Positions 7,950 to 16,392 of a DNA stretch of 64,000 nt are shown here, piece by piece (position 1 is the stretch's first letter; each line of letters opens with the position of its first letter). A program made the translations under genes and the position numbers. The notes under the pieces are model-generated. The model did not search any database. It saw only the letters and a list, made by a program, of their open reading frames with translations, and had not been told where the DNA came from. Source of the stretch: Pseudanabaena biceps (GTDB taxonomy: Bacteria > Cyanobacteriota > Cyanobacteriia > Pseudanabaenales > Pseudanabaenaceae); the NCBI GenBank assembly GCA_013361095.1, contig JAATWA010000001.1, positions 2,210,501 to 2,274,500 on the forward strand. The letters are read 5' to 3'.

Positions 7950-8495
7950 TTAATTTAGGCTATTACGCCAGTTGGCTAATTTAGCTTTGGTGTTGCTATC
8001 AATACGATTGGCAAGTAAGTTACTGGTATTAGCTTTTTTGGATTTTTGACGGCTTTGCACCGATCGCAAAGTTGCCTCGACTTCTTGCTCTAGGGCAGTT
8101 GCTGACAGCCACTCTGCACCAAAGCCGACTGCCGTCAGTTGTTGGGCGCGATCTGACGTAACCACAATAATTCTTTTTAAATGTCTAAGCGGATCGCGTC
8201 GGTATTTGCCACATTGACGCTCAATATATGTATCCGCAGTCTCATTATGATCGGTGAAATATAACCTGAGATTTTTAGTGATTTTTTCGGCTCGGGCGGG
8301 AGTAGCTTGCACATAGGCATCAAAGACTAGCGTGGTTTTGTAGCCATGAAAAGCACTAAAGTTGACCATTGTCTCGGTTAAGTGCGATCGCGCAATGTCA
8401 AACCCTTGCAGATCTCTCATCTCTTGCAGGGGTTTCCATAGTCCGATTACGTTATAACCGTCCACCAACATTACTGGCGGATGTTCCGAAGACAT
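7950..8495 (-). CDS. NYN domain protein (YacP/Rae1-like ribonuclease)
   Basis: This 181-residue protein has the PIN-like NYN fold. The first acidic residue lies in MLVDGYNVIG (D12), the second in VFDAYVQ, and further acidic residues in DTYIERQCGKYRRDP and VVTSDRAQQ. YacP-family proteins are endoribonucleases; Rae1 of Bacillus cleaves mRNA on the ribosome. The C-terminal 40 residues are basic and could bind RNA. It stands alone, between the divergent part of the clpR region and the CCG protein gene. Confidence 0.8.
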   Translation of the reverse strand: MSSEHPPVMLVDGYNVIGLWKPLQEMRDLQGFDIARSHLTETMVNFSAFHGYKTTLVFDAYVQATPARAEKITKNLRLYFTDHNETADTYIERQCGKYRRDPLRHLKRIIVVTSDRAQQLTAVGFGAEWLSATALEQEVEATLRSVQSRQKSKKANTSNLLANRIDSNTKAKLANWRNSLN

Positions 8496-8578
8496 AATGG
8501 TAAACCAGTAGATAAAATTACTTACAGATAACTAGATTATAGGTACTTTTAAGCGATCATTCTGAAATATTACTAACA

Positions 8579-8674
8579 TACTCCCTTACCACTCAAGGAT
8601 TAGCGGTGCGACGCGAAGCGCCGCACCGCTAATCCTTGAGTTCTAAAGTCTATTTTTAGACCGGGAAGTGAGTA
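8579..8674. repeat. Family B element with asymmetric arm
   Basis: The outer boxes are TACTCCCTTACCA and GGGAAGTGAGTA. The inner stem at 8592-8640 (CTCAAGGATTAGCGGTGCG...) has 23-bp arms, a GAA loop and one mismatch. The segment TTCTAAAGTCTATTTTTAGA lies only on the right, as in the copies at 12026 and 28957, so the unit has an orientation. Confidence 0.7.
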
Positions 8675-8701
8675 AGAAATGGCTGTAGCCATTATAAAAC
8701 C

Positions 8702-8744
8702 CTAGAAGGGAGTTGCGGCGCTGTGCGCCGCAACTCCCTTCTAG
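8702..8744. repeat. Palindrome overlapping the stop codon of the CCG-domain gene
   Basis: The 20-bp arms CTAGAAGGGAGTTGCGGCGC and complement have a TGT loop. The right arm contains the TAG stop (8743-8741, minus strand) of the CCG-domain gene. The outer AAAACCC box is kept on the left only, as in a family D element joined to coding sequence. Confidence 0.75.
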
Positions 8745-9643
8745 CTAGCTATACCAAGCTTTTGTAATACTGACTTTGTAGAAACGATATGGCGATCTAA
8801 TCCGAGAACTTTAGGTTCGATCCCGATCGCTAGTCCAATCAGTTGCGGCAAATGCAAAATGGGAATACCAAGTTTCTGCCCAATTACGCTCTCGACTTCG
8901 GGCTGGCGCGAGTCGAGATTGAGGTGACAAAGAGGACAGGGTGTAACAATACAATCTGCACCTGCGGCGATCGCTGCTGTCAAATGCCGACCTGCCATCG
9001 AGAAAGACTCCTTAGGAGCATAGCTAGAAATTGGCCAGCCGCAACACTGCACTCGACCTTCGTAGTAAACGGGAGTTGCACCGACAGTGCGAAATACATT
9101 TTCTAAGGATTCTGGTCTAAATGGATCATCAAAACGAGTAACTGTTTGCGATCGCAATAAATAGCAACCATAAAAAGACGCGCAGTTAAGCTTGGCAAGC
9201 GATCGGGTTACTTTAGTAGCTAGCTTTTCTAAGCCATAGTCACGAATTAAAATCCAGAGTAAATGTAAGACTTCTGTGGAACCTTGAAAGTTATGTCCTT
9301 GAGTATTTAAGAGGGCATTGACTTCATCTTTGCGTGTGGAATCAGAGCTTTTAAGTTTATCGTTAACGCGACCTAAAACCCCTTGACAGGTACTACATTG
9401 GGTCATCACGGTCAGATTTAATTCTTCAGCTAGAGCAATATTACGAGCATTGATGACATCTTCCATTAACTCGTCGGTTTCTTTAAAAGTTCCCGAACCG
9501 CAACAAGTTGCTTTGTGGAGTTCTACTAACTCGATGCCCAGTGCTTGGGCGATCGCAGTTGTTGAGGCATGAAGTTCTTTACAAGCTCCTTTGGCTACAC
9601 AACCTGAGTAGTAGGCATATGTCAATGCTGTCGTTTCTGTCAT
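8741..9643 (-). CDS. CoB-CoM heterodisulfide reductase subunit B-like CCG protein
   Basis: This 300-residue cytosolic protein has two cysteine-rich CCG domains. The first has YYSGCVAK, ATCCGSGTF and CSTCQGVLG; the second has CASFYGCYLLR, VQCCGWPISSY and CPLCHLNLDSRQ. CCG domains bind non-cubane [4Fe-4S] clusters in HdrB and also occur in SdhE-type succinate dehydrogenase anchor subunits, the usual annotation for the cyanobacterial homologues. The electron partner is not adjacent. The stop codon lies in a palindrome. Confidence 0.8.
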   Translation of the reverse strand: MTETTALTYAYYSGCVAKGACKELHASTTAIAQALGIELVELHKATCCGSGTFKETDELMEDVINARNIALAEELNLTVMTQCSTCQGVLGRVNDKLKSSDSTRKDEVNALLNTQGHNFQGSTEVLHLLWILIRDYGLEKLATKVTRSLAKLNCASFYGCYLLRSQTVTRFDDPFRPESLENVFRTVGATPVYYEGRVQCCGWPISSYAPKESFSMAGRHLTAAIAAGADCIVTPCPLCHLNLDSRQPEVESVIGQKLGIPILHLPQLIGLAIGIEPKVLGLDRHIVSTKSVLQKLGIAS

Positions 9644-9727
9644 TTCTTGATCCCGATAGATGTTATGCCAAGTTGCAAATTTGTGTCCGATTATAGGGAA
9701 ATATATTCCCTCTCTTTACTGATAATC

Positions 9728-9835
9728 AGCAATTCTCATTATAAAAATTGGTTTTCACAAAATCAATTTGGGGGTTTTCAGCGCCTTCGGCGCTGAAAAC
9801 CCCCAAATTGATTTCATACAGTGATTTGATTCTAC
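9728..9835. repeat. Family A element, one-hairpin form with decayed right end
   Basis: The left end CAGCAATTCTCATTAT is intact. The inner palindrome 9763-9811 has 23-bp arms with TTTGGGGGTTTTCAGCGCC and a TTC loop. The right end has decayed to ATACAGTGATTTG. The GGCTGGC hairpin is absent. Confidence 0.75.
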
Positions 9836-9885
9836 TCAATAATTAGGCTTGCGCGGCTTAGCCGCGCAAGCCTAATTATTGAGTA
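9833..9885. repeat. Family B palindrome, 25-bp arms, TTA loop
   Basis: Arms TACTCAATAATTAGGCTTGC plus GCGGC meet at TTA without mismatch, followed by GGAAAGGAGTA. It abuts the family A element on its left, 48 bases before the tldE start codon. Confidence 0.8.
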
Positions 9886-9933
9886 GGAAAGGAGTATGAT
9901 GAGTAATTAACAATAAATATTCACAAAATTTCT

Positions 9934-11295
9934 ATGTCATCAGCACTCAGTGTCGAAAAATTAGTCTCCGATGCTAGAGAGACTGCAAACAAGTTAGAAA
10001 TCAAAAAGTTTGACATTTACGGCGCGATTGTTGATGAAACTAGTGCTGAAGTCGATAGTGGCGCACCCAAGCAAGTGTCAGCATCCAATCGCGCCAGCAT
10101 CATCGTGCGAGTATGGAATGATCACGGTACTGTCGGCGTTACCTCTACGACCAATATTGATCGCCTTGGTCTAGAATTAGCATTACAAAGCGCTCACGAA
10201 GCTAGTTTCTTCGGTGCTAAAGAAAATATTCCTGATTTCAGTCCTGAAGCGATCGCTTCTATTCCTAATCGCGAATCACAAATTGAACCACAGACTGCAA
10301 TTGAGAAATTGGTGGAAACCCTTCTAGAAGCAGAAAAAGATTTATTGTCAAAGCATGAAGCGATCGCAGGAATTCCTTACAATGGTTTGTCTCAGAGAGA
10401 CATCAGTCGCTTTTATCTAAATAGTGATGGAGCAATGCGTCAAGAGCGCAATGCCTACAGTTCCATTTATCTCTACACTAAAACTGAAGAGGAAGACCGA
10501 AAACCTCGCAGTGGTGGAGCCTATCGTGTCAGCCGTAGTTTTGCGGAGCTAGATGTTCAAGGCTGTGTTGCAGAAACTGCTGAAAAGACGATTAGCCACT
10601 TAAACTACGACAAGATCAAGTCTGGCAAATACTTAGTGGTATTTTCTCCAGAAGCATTTTTGAGCTTAATTGGAGCATTCTCTAGCCTATTTAATGCTCA
10701 AAGTATTCTTGATAAAAATAGTCTTTCTACTCCCGAATCCATCGGCGCACAGATTGCTTCACCTTTACTAAATGTCAATGATGATGAGCTTCATGTTGGT
10801 AATATCAGTGCTTCTGACTTTGATGGAGAGGGAACTCCCACTCGCCGTACTCCATTGATTGCTAATGGAGTTTTAACTAACTTTTTACATAGTTCTGTCA
10901 CTGCAAAACGGCTAAATGCGAAGCCCACAGGTAATGCTAGCATTGGCGCTAAGGTTTCAGTAAGTCCTAATTTCTTTCATATTGAACGCAGTAATGTTGT
11001 AGAAGAGAATGAGAAGTCCTATAGTTTAAAAGATGCTGAAAATGTAATCTTGATCGATGATCTCCAAGCTCTACACGCTGGTGTGCAAGCATCACAGGGT
11101 TCATTTTCTTTGCCCTTTGATGGTTGGTTAGTCAATAAAGGCGATCGCATTAGTATTGAGTCGGCAACTGTGGCAGGGGATATTTTGGAACTGCTTAAGG
11201 CGATCGTCTATGTGGAGCCAGAAGTTAAAATTACCCCTTCAGGGGTGGCTCCCCATGTATGGGTAAAAGACTTGTCAATTACTGGCGAAGGCTAA
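9934..11295 (+). CDS. tldE: TldE/PmbA family metalloprotease subunit
   Basis: This 453-residue protein spans the TldD/PmbA family. The N-terminal domain includes SASNRASIIVRVWNDHGTVGVTSTTN; the C-terminal domain includes DFDGEGTPTRRTPLIANGVLTNFLHSS and the tail KIDDLQALHAGVQASQGSFSLPF-type segment. TldE lacks the HExxxH zinc motif of TldD and none is visible here, so it is the partner subunit. TldD/TldE process small modified peptides and were linked to gyrase modulation. No tldD lies in the window. Confidence 0.88.
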   Translation: MSSALSVEKLVSDARETANKLEIKKFDIYGAIVDETSAEVDSGAPKQVSASNRASIIVRVWNDHGTVGVTSTTNIDRLGLELALQSAHEASFFGAKENIPDFSPEAIASIPNRESQIEPQTAIEKLVETLLEAEKDLLSKHEAIAGIPYNGLSQRDISRFYLNSDGAMRQERNAYSSIYLYTKTEEEDRKPRSGGAYRVSRSFAELDVQGCVAETAEKTISHLNYDKIKSGKYLVVFSPEAFLSLIGAFSSLFNAQSILDKNSLSTPESIGAQIASPLLNVNDDELHVGNISASDFDGEGTPTRRTPLIANGVLTNFLHSSVTAKRLNAKPTGNASIGAKVSVSPNFFHIERSNVVEENEKSYSLKDAENVILIDDLQALHAGVQASQGSFSLPFDGWLVNKGDRISIESATVAGDILELLKAIVYVEPEVKITPSGVAPHVWVKDLSITGEG

Positions 11296-11310
11296 GGAAT
11301 GAAAATTTAA

Positions 11311-11365
11311 TAAAACCCAAAACCGTTGCGGCGGGCGAAGCCCGCCGCAACGGTTTTGGGTTTTA
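11311..11365. repeat. Family D palindrome, perfect 26-bp arms, GAA loop
   Basis: Arms TAAAACCCAAAACCGTTGCG plus GCGGGC flank GAA. It lies 15 bases downstream of the tldE stop and ends in TTTTATTT, so it may terminate tldE. Confidence 0.8.
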
Positions 11366-11413
11366 TTTGCACAAGTTATTTATTTCCTATTCCTAAAAAG
11401 ACTTCGCGCTCCG

Positions 11414-11476
11414 ACCGAAACTAAAAAACTTTAAAAGCGTTGCAAAGCCAAGCTTTTAAAGTTTTTTAGTTTCGGT
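11414..11476. repeat. 25-bp-arm inverted repeat abutting the pentapeptide gene stop
   Basis: Arms ACCGAAACTAAAAAACTTTA plus AAAGC flank a 13-nt loop. The right arm reaches the first base of the stop codon of the pentapeptide gene, so the hairpin can form in its mRNA 3' end. Confidence 0.7.
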
Positions 11477-11859
11477 TAGACTTTCGCATTGTAAAGATTA
11501 ACGTTTGTCATTTGAGCGCCTTCAAATAAAGTCTCTTGCAGATTTGCCCAGCTTAGATTTGCCCCTCGCAAGTCTGCACCTCGGAGATCGGCTTTTCGTA
11601 AATCGGCTCCCTTGAGGTTAGCATGGCGCATATTTGCTCGATGTAAATCTGCGCTATTTAAATTGGCATAACTTAAATCTGCCCCCGTAAGATTTGCGCG
11701 ACAAAGTTTTGCACTTGCTAAATTAGCTTTGTTCATCACAGCGTGACTAAGATCGATTTTATGTAGATCTCTTGACTGTAGATCTGCGCCAACAAGTTCA
11801 ACATTCGCAAATGTTTTTTGCCCCGCCCGATATTTTTGTAGAAATTCCTGAGCATCCAT
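11476..11859 (-). CDS. Pentapeptide-repeat protein
   Basis: This 127-residue protein has about 16 consecutive A(D/N)LxX pentapeptides from residue 24 to the end (for example ADLSYANLNSADLHRANM). They fold into a right-handed quadrilateral beta-helix. The N-terminal 20 residues form a short helical cap (MDAQEFLQKYRAGQKTF). There is no signal peptide, so it is cytosolic. Function is unknown, as for most of this abundant cyanobacterial family. Confidence 0.85.
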   Translation of the reverse strand: MDAQEFLQKYRAGQKTFANVELVGADLQSRDLHKIDLSHAVMNKANLASAKLCRANLTGADLSYANLNSADLHRANMRHANLKGADLRKADLRGADLRGANLSWANLQETLFEGAQMTNVNLYNAKV

Positions 11860-11956
11860 TGAATAGTCTAGGCAGAAGTCTATGCATCACTATTTTATAG
11901 CTTAGCCAGTAATATTACAGCGCTTTGCGCTCAAACCCAAATCAAGAAATTTTTGC

Positions 11957-12019
11957 TCAGAGATTGCTAAAAGAGAGCTGTGGAGTAAAGCACCATAGCT
12001 CTCTTTTAGCAATCTCTGA
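11957..12019. repeat. Inverted repeat upstream of the pentapeptide gene
   Basis: Arms TCAGAGATTGCTAAAAGAGA plus GCT pair with 11997-12019 around a loop of about 17 nt. It is followed after six bases by a family B element. Confidence 0.65.
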
Positions 12020-12025
12020 ATTAGC

Positions 12026-12127
12026 TACTCCCTTCCCAGTATCAAAATACACATTAAAAACCATTGAAAAATTAGACATTGCGGCGCGAAGCGCCGCAAT
12101 GTCTAATTTTTCAATGGGAAGGGAGTA
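12026..12127. repeat. Family B element with inner 26-bp palindrome
   Basis: The outer boxes are TACTCCCTTCCCA and TGGGAAGGGAGTA. The inner stem 12062-12116 (CATTGAAAAATTAGACATTG...) has a GAA loop. The asymmetric segment GTATCAAAATACACATTAAA lies on the left here and, inverted, on the right in the copy at 28957-29147. Confidence 0.8.
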
Positions 12128-12147
12128 TGCCATACTTTTTAGAATAA

Positions 12148-12528
12148 TTAACCTTCAAAAGAGTCAAGATCCAAGGCAGCCGATCCACCTTTTTCTAGTT
12201 CAATCAACATTTGTCCTAGTTGTCGCCAAATCAGCGCTGCAATTCCAACTGTCACAGGAACTGCCACAATGTATCCAAAAGTTGTTGGTAAGCCAAATAT
12301 TTCTAGCCCAGTGGACATAAACACTGCGATGCTAATAGTCATGCCGAGGTATGGGACTTTGATGCTGGCGCTTTTGAGTTCGAGCATTGTGCGTGTAGAT
12401 TTGCTCTTTGACCAAACATTTACGAGATTGCGTAAAGTCACCTCAAAAGATCGTCCACAGGCGAGTCCAGCGATGAGAGAGATTGCAAACAAAAAGTAGG
12501 GAGGGTCGGCAGGAAAGTAGTAGTTCAC
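12148..12528 (-). CDS. Small integral membrane protein, conserved hypothetical
   Basis: This 126-residue protein has three likely membrane segments: about residues 10-26 (YFLFAISLIAGLACG), 58-80 (PYLGMTISIAVFMSTGLEIFG) and 84-102 (FGYIVAVPVTVGIAALIW). A basic cytosolic loop separates the first two (LRNLVNVWSKSKSTR). The C-terminal tail is acidic. I do not recognise a named family. It stands alone between family B elements and the PabB-like gene. Confidence 0.65.
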   Translation of the reverse strand: MNYYFPADPPYFLFAISLIAGLACGRSFEVTLRNLVNVWSKSKSTRTMLELKSASIKVPYLGMTISIAVFMSTGLEIFGLPTTFGYIVAVPVTVGIAALIWRQLGQMLIELEKGGSAALDLDSFEG

Positions 12529-12673
12529 AGGTATTTAGTAATATTTTTTATTGGATTTTTTAAGATTATGGCTAAACGCCTAACCAATCATATTAATTAT
12601 CTCTTAATGCGCTTGGCGCTAACGTAAAACTTTTCAAGCAAATACAGCCCGTTGAAGCTTAAAACCCAATTAT

Positions 12674-12710
12674 TAAGAGAGTGGCGGTGCGAAGCGCCGT
12701 TACTCTCTTA
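12674..12710. repeat. Imperfect 17-bp-arm hairpin, GAA loop, after the PabB-like gene
   Basis: TAAGAGAGTGGCGGTGC pairs with GCGCCGTTACTCTCTTA around GAA with a few mismatches or G-T pairs. An AAAACCCAA box lies at 12661-12669. It looks like a mutated family D copy downstream of the gene at 12730-14091. Confidence 0.65.
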
Positions 12711-12729
12711 TAAAAAGCGCTGACATTGA

Positions 12730-14091
12730 TTATTTGCTCAGTAGCCCAAGTGCGGCTAGTTGAGCTTGAGCTTTTTGCAATGATTCACGCCACTCGCGAT
12801 CGCTCACACTATCAGCAACAATCCCTGCGCCCACTTGTCCCCAAATATGATCGTTAGTTTTTAAGAGCGTCCGAATCAAAATATTTAGATCCATATGTCC
12901 GCGTTGATCGATATAACCGCAAGATCCATAAAACAAGCTACGGCGCTGTGGCTCAAGCCCTTCCACAATTTCCATACAGCGTACTTTGGGACAGCCTGTG
13001 ATTGTGCCACCTGGGAAGGTAGCGCGAATTAGATCAACTAGAGTGCGATCGCGGCGTAATGTCCCCACCACATTACTAACTAAATGCATTACATGGCTGT
13101 AACGCTCGATCGTCAGCAGTTCGTCAACCTTGACCGTTCCCCATTCACAGACCCGACCGAGATCATTGCGCTCAAGATCAACTAGCATGATGTGTTCCGC
13201 TTGCTCTTTCGTACAGGCGAGTAATTCCTGCTCAAACTCTTGATCTTTTTGTGCGGTTTTGCCGCGTGGTCTTGTGCCTGCGATCGGGCGTGTCTCGGCA
13301 TGGCGATCGCGCAGACTGACGAGACGCTCAGGCGAGACACTGATTACTTCGCCCCAATCTGTCCGCCAATAGCTCGCGAAGGGCGATGGATTGATGTTTT
13401 GTAAGTGTCGATATAGTTGCCAGCCATCCGATTGCCAAGGATAGCCATAGCGCAATGATAAATTAGCCTGGAAAATATCCCCATCATAGATATGTTGCTT
13501 AGCTCGATTCACCATTGCTTCATAGCCTTGTTGTTCTGGCGAATAGGTGGGGTTAGCCTCTTGACGATCTTCACAGGCTCTAATAAGGGGCTTAAGTCCC
13601 TTGTCTACTAAATTGTTGAGGCGATCGCTTAGTTCTGTTAATTCTTGGCGATCGCTAGCGGCGAGCCAAACTGTTTGGGTGTGATGATCGATTACGGCAA
13701 AACAGTTTGGCTCATACCAAAAAGCAACAGGGAAAGGTAAGTTATCAGGCTTGGTATAGGGCAAACGCTCAATTTCCCAAGCGAGGTCATAGCCTAGCCA
13801 ACCCAAATATCCGCCAGTGAATGGTAAATGATCGGGTAAGTTATTAGCGGCTTGATTAGCTTGCATACGCGATCGCAAGTTTTCTAGACATGGCAATATC
13901 TCACCAACGGGTGGAGTCCAGACTTGACGGGGCTTTCCTGCGGCGATCGAGTACCGCGCTAACTTTGATGGAACTGATGCAGGGCTTTCTAGCAGAACCG
14001 TAATTGGCTCATTAATGTACAGAGATTCCCATAGATCGGCTCCTGTAATTTGTGGAGGTAGCGATCGCTGAAGCCATAGCCAGTCGGTCAT
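12730..14091 (-). CDS. Anthranilate synthase component I / aminodeoxychorismate synthase (PabB/TrpE family)
   Basis: This 453-residue chorismate-binding enzyme has an N-terminal Anth_synt_I_N-like part (about 1-150) and a chorismate-binding core (about 185-450). Core motifs are SVSPERLVSL, RPIAGTRPRG, LVDLERNDLGRVCEWG, SHVMHLVSNV, FPGGTITGCPKVRCMEIVE and FYGSCGYIDQRG. The length and PGGTITGCPK form favour PabB, but the position of the PabB catalytic Lys (PIKGT) is Ala, as in anthranilate synthase. It makes aminodeoxychorismate or anthranilate with a glutamine amidotransferase not encoded here. Confidence 0.8.
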   Translation of the reverse strand: MTDWLWLQRSLPPQITGADLWESLYINEPITVLLESPASVPSKLARYSIAAGKPRQVWTPPVGEILPCLENLRSRMQANQAANNLPDHLPFTGGYLGWLGYDLAWEIERLPYTKPDNLPFPVAFWYEPNCFAVIDHHTQTVWLAASDRQELTELSDRLNNLVDKGLKPLIRACEDRQEANPTYSPEQQGYEAMVNRAKQHIYDGDIFQANLSLRYGYPWQSDGWQLYRHLQNINPSPFASYWRTDWGEVISVSPERLVSLRDRHAETRPIAGTRPRGKTAQKDQEFEQELLACTKEQAEHIMLVDLERNDLGRVCEWGTVKVDELLTIERYSHVMHLVSNVVGTLRRDRTLVDLIRATFPGGTITGCPKVRCMEIVEGLEPQRRSLFYGSCGYIDQRGHMDLNILIRTLLKTNDHIWGQVGAGIVADSVSDREWRESLQKAQAQLAALGLLSK

Positions 14092-14157
14092 AGATAATTA
14101 ATAATTGAATAAGGTTTAGTCTCGACTGAAGATTGCTACGAGAAAATGAATAGAGTT

Positions 14158-14190
14158 AAAGTCTATAGCGGCGCGTGCGCTATAGACTTT
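14158..14190. repeat. Hairpin upstream of the small membrane protein gene
   Basis: AAAGTCTATAGCG pairs with CGCTATAGACTTT around a short GC-rich loop, 27 bases before the ATG at 14217. It resembles the short palindromes of this genome. Confidence 0.55.
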
Positions 14191-14216
14191 GATATCTAGG
14201 CTCAATTTTAATAACT

Positions 14217-14402
14217 ATGAACCGTACTCTATTTATTGCCATTCTCGTAGTAACAGGACTATTAGTACTAGCGAGTTCTTTGCCCAATAAGTTCTATGGC
14301 GCTAGTGATCGCAAATTTATCACGATTACGATCGCAACTTGTATTGTCTCCGTGATCGGGCTAGCCGTATTTTTTTCAGTGCCTTTCTTCACGCATCAGT
14401 AA
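14217..14402 (+). CDS. Two-pass small membrane protein, hypothetical
   Basis: This 61-residue protein has two hydrophobic segments: residues 4-22 (TLFIAILVVTGLLVLASSL) and about 35-57 (ITIATCIVSVIGLAVFF). They are joined by a short polar loop (NKFYGASDRKF). Its compact hydrophobic pattern and the perfect hairpin right after the stop support a real gene. No family is recognised. Confidence 0.6.
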   Translation: MNRTLFIAILVVTGLLVLASSLPNKFYGASDRKFITITIATCIVSVIGLAVFFSVPFFTHQ

Positions 14403-14436
14403 AGAATATGGCGGTGCTTCGCACCGCCATATTCTT
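14402..14436. terminator. Palindrome between convergent small gene and rhodanese gene
   Basis: The perfect 16-bp arms AAGAATATGGCGGTGC and complement surround TTC. They start at the last base of the stop codon of the left gene and end one or two bases before the rhodanese stop. It could terminate both genes. Confidence 0.65.
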
Positions 14437-14437
14437 G

Positions 14438-14776
14438 CTAATACTTTGCCATCGATGGCTCCACCAGATAGGCATAGGCATCAATCCCACCGCTAATGTT
14501 TTTGACATTAGTAAAACCCTGATTGATCAGCCATTGACACATTTGCGCCGATCGCATTCCGTGATGACATAGCACTAAGGTTTCGACTTGCGGATCAAAC
14601 TTGGTAGCAAACTCCGCACACCATTCTCCATATTCACTAAGCGGCAAAATCTCAAAACCAGCGATCGCGGCAATTTCTACTTCATCACGCTCTCGAACGT
14701 CGATTAATTGTAAATCTTGGCGATCGCTCTGCAATCTTGCAGCTAGCTCCTGCACATTAATTTCGCTAATGGACAT
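14438..14776 (-). CDS. Rhodanese-like domain protein
   Basis: This 112-residue single rhodanese domain has LIDVRERDEVEIAAI (CH2A region) and an active-site loop CHHGMRS with catalytic C70, then QWLINQGFTNVKNISGGIDAYA. Such proteins carry sulfur as a persulfide, or sense thiols. It is cytosolic, of normal length for a GlpE-type domain, and stands alone. Confidence 0.87.
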   Translation of the reverse strand: MSISEINVQELAARLQSDRQDLQLIDVRERDEVEIAAIAGFEILPLSEYGEWCAEFATKFDPQVETLVLCHHGMRSAQMCQWLINQGFTNVKNISGGIDAYAYLVEPSMAKY

Positions 14777-14832
14777 ACCGATAAAATATTTCTTAGGGGT
14801 GATTTAAAAACCTAGCACAAGTCTCACTTTTA

Positions 14833-14937
14833 CAGCAATTCTCATTATAAAAATTGGCTTTCAAAAAAGCAATTTTGGGGTTTTCAGCGCCTTAGGCGCT
14901 GAAAACCCCAAAATTGCTTTCATAATGAGAATTGCTG
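14833..14937. repeat. Family A element, one-hairpin form, intact ends
   Basis: The ends are CAGCAATTCTCATTAT and ATAATGAGAATTGCTG. The inner palindrome 14869-14917 has 23-bp arms with TTTTGGGGTTTTCAGCGCC and a TTA loop. It contains only a remnant of the GGCTGGC hairpin (GGCTTTCAAAAAA). Confidence 0.85.
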
Positions 14938-15012
14938 CCACTTTTAGTTCAAACTTGAAAATATAACTTAGTGCTGGGAAGCACTATAAAATAAATTTAT
15001 TTGTCGAAAGCA

Positions 15013-15480
15013 ATGAGCCAACCCATTGAAGTGTTATTGCAAGATCTTAAAAGCGAAGATGCGGATATTCGCGATCGCGCTACTCAAGGTTTGTGGGAAA
15101 TGTGGTTTACGCAAAAGGGGACGCAGGGTTTGCAAGTTTTACGACAGAGTCAAATGATGGCGGACAGTGGCAATGTTCGACAGGCTGAATTGATGTTGAC
15201 GCAATTAATTCATGCTCAGCCTGATTTTGTGGAGGCATGGAATCGCCGCGCTGTTTTGTTTTATATGCAGGGGGATTACAAACGCTCGATCAAAGATTGT
15301 CAAAAGGCGATCGCGCTTAATCCCTATCATTTCGGGGCAGTTCACGGCTTAGGTTTGTGCTATGCCGCGATCGGCAATTATCCCGAGGCGATCGCTACTT
15401 TTCGCCAAGCTCTAGAGATTCAGCCGCATTCGCTCACTAATCAAAAACTAATCCTCGAATGTACTGCCATGTTGAACTAA
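15013..15480 (+). CDS. Tetratricopeptide repeat protein
   Basis: This 155-residue protein has a helical N-terminus (about 1-45) and three TPR motifs from about residue 50 to 150. The clearest are AWNRRAVLFYMQGDYKRSIKDCQKAIALNP and AVHGLGLCYAAIGNYPEAIATFRQALEIQP-type units. It probably acts as a protein-binding scaffold. I prefer the ATG at 15013 over the in-frame TTG at 15001. A strong terminator follows directly. Confidence 0.8.
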   Translation: MSQPIEVLLQDLKSEDADIRDRATQGLWEMWFTQKGTQGLQVLRQSQMMADSGNVRQAELMLTQLIHAQPDFVEAWNRRAVLFYMQGDYKRSIKDCQKAIALNPYHFGAVHGLGLCYAAIGNYPEAIATFRQALEIQPHSLTNQKLILECTAMLN

Positions 15481-15512
15481 AAAAAAGCGTTGCTTTGCAA
15501 CGCTTTTTTTAT
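15481..15512 (+). terminator. Rho-independent terminator of the TPR gene
   Basis: The stem AAGCGTTGC/GCAACGCTT has a TTT loop and a run of seven T, starting at the stop codon. An A run on the left makes it potentially bidirectional toward rpe. Confidence 0.85.
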
Positions 15513-15533
15513 TTGGCGCAAAGCGCTGAGTTT

Positions 15534-16223
15534 TTATGCAGTTACTAACTCAGGACGCTTGCTGTTGCGAATGCCACTAATAGCAGCAGCGTAGTCAGGC
15601 GCATTAAACACGGCTGAACCCGCAACGATCGCATTAGCGCCAGCTTCAAGAACTTGCCAAGTGTTATTTGCCTTCAATCCACCATCAACTTCGATCCAAG
15701 GATCAAGTCCACGGTCTTCACACATTTGACGTAACTTAGCAATCTTAGGAATTACGTTAGGAATGAAGCTCTGACCACCAAAGCCAGGGTTAACACTCAT
15801 GATCAATACCAAGTCGCACAAATCCAAAACATACTCAATAAAGCTAAGGGGAGTCGAAGGATTGAGGGAAACACCAGCCATCTTGCCTAATTCTTTGATT
15901 TGGCTGAGATTGCGGTGTAAGTGAGGACAAGCAGTATGCTCAGCATGGACAGTGATGATATCTGCGCCAGCCTTGGCGAAATCAGCAACATATCTCTCAG
16001 GCTCAACAATCATCAAATGCACATCAAGAATCTTGGTGGTGACAGGACGAATCGCCGAAACAATCAATGGCCCAATAGTAATGTTTGGCACAAAACGACC
16101 GTCCATCACATCAACATGGATCCAGTCTGCACCCGCCGCATCAACTGCACGAATGTCGTCACCGAGACGGCTAAAGTCAGCAGACAGGATCGAGGGGGAA
16201 ATAACTGTGGACTTCTTAGACAT
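15534..16223 (-). CDS. rpe: Ribulose-phosphate 3-epimerase
   Basis: This 229-residue TIM-barrel enzyme interconverts ribulose-5-phosphate and xylulose-5-phosphate in the Calvin and pentose phosphate cycles. Motifs are [16 protein letters not shown], the metal/catalytic [44 protein letters not shown] and WIEVDGGLK. It is complete and of typical length. It stands alone; its 3' end faces the TPR gene terminator. Confidence 0.95.
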   Translation of the reverse strand: MSKKSTVISPSILSADFSRLGDDIRAVDAAGADWIHVDVMDGRFVPNITIGPLIVSAIRPVTTKILDVHLMIVEPERYVADFAKAGADIITVHAEHTACPHLHRNLSQIKELGKMAGVSLNPSTPLSFIEYVLDLCDLVLIMSVNPGFGGQSFIPNVIPKIAKLRQMCEDRGLDPWIEVDGGLKANNTWQVLEAGANAIVAGSAVFNAPDYAAAISGIRNSKRPELVTA

Positions 16224-16357
16224 ATAGTTTAGGGTGATTTAGTGGGTGCTTATCTTGACAAGAATTTTAAAAACGGTAGGTAAAAGTAGTGTTAACTACA
16301 GTCTTATCTTAATTATTAATTAAATTTAACAGTTTTGTACAGCTAATTAAATTCTTA

Positions 16358-16392
16358 AGTTGATTGCGGCGCTCAGCGCCGCAATCAACTTT
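16358..16392. repeat. 16-bp-arm palindrome overlapping the ABC ATPase stop
   Basis: AAGTTGATTGCGGCGC pairs with its complement around TCA. The right arm reaches the ATPase stop codon region (16391-16393, minus strand). Confidence 0.65.
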
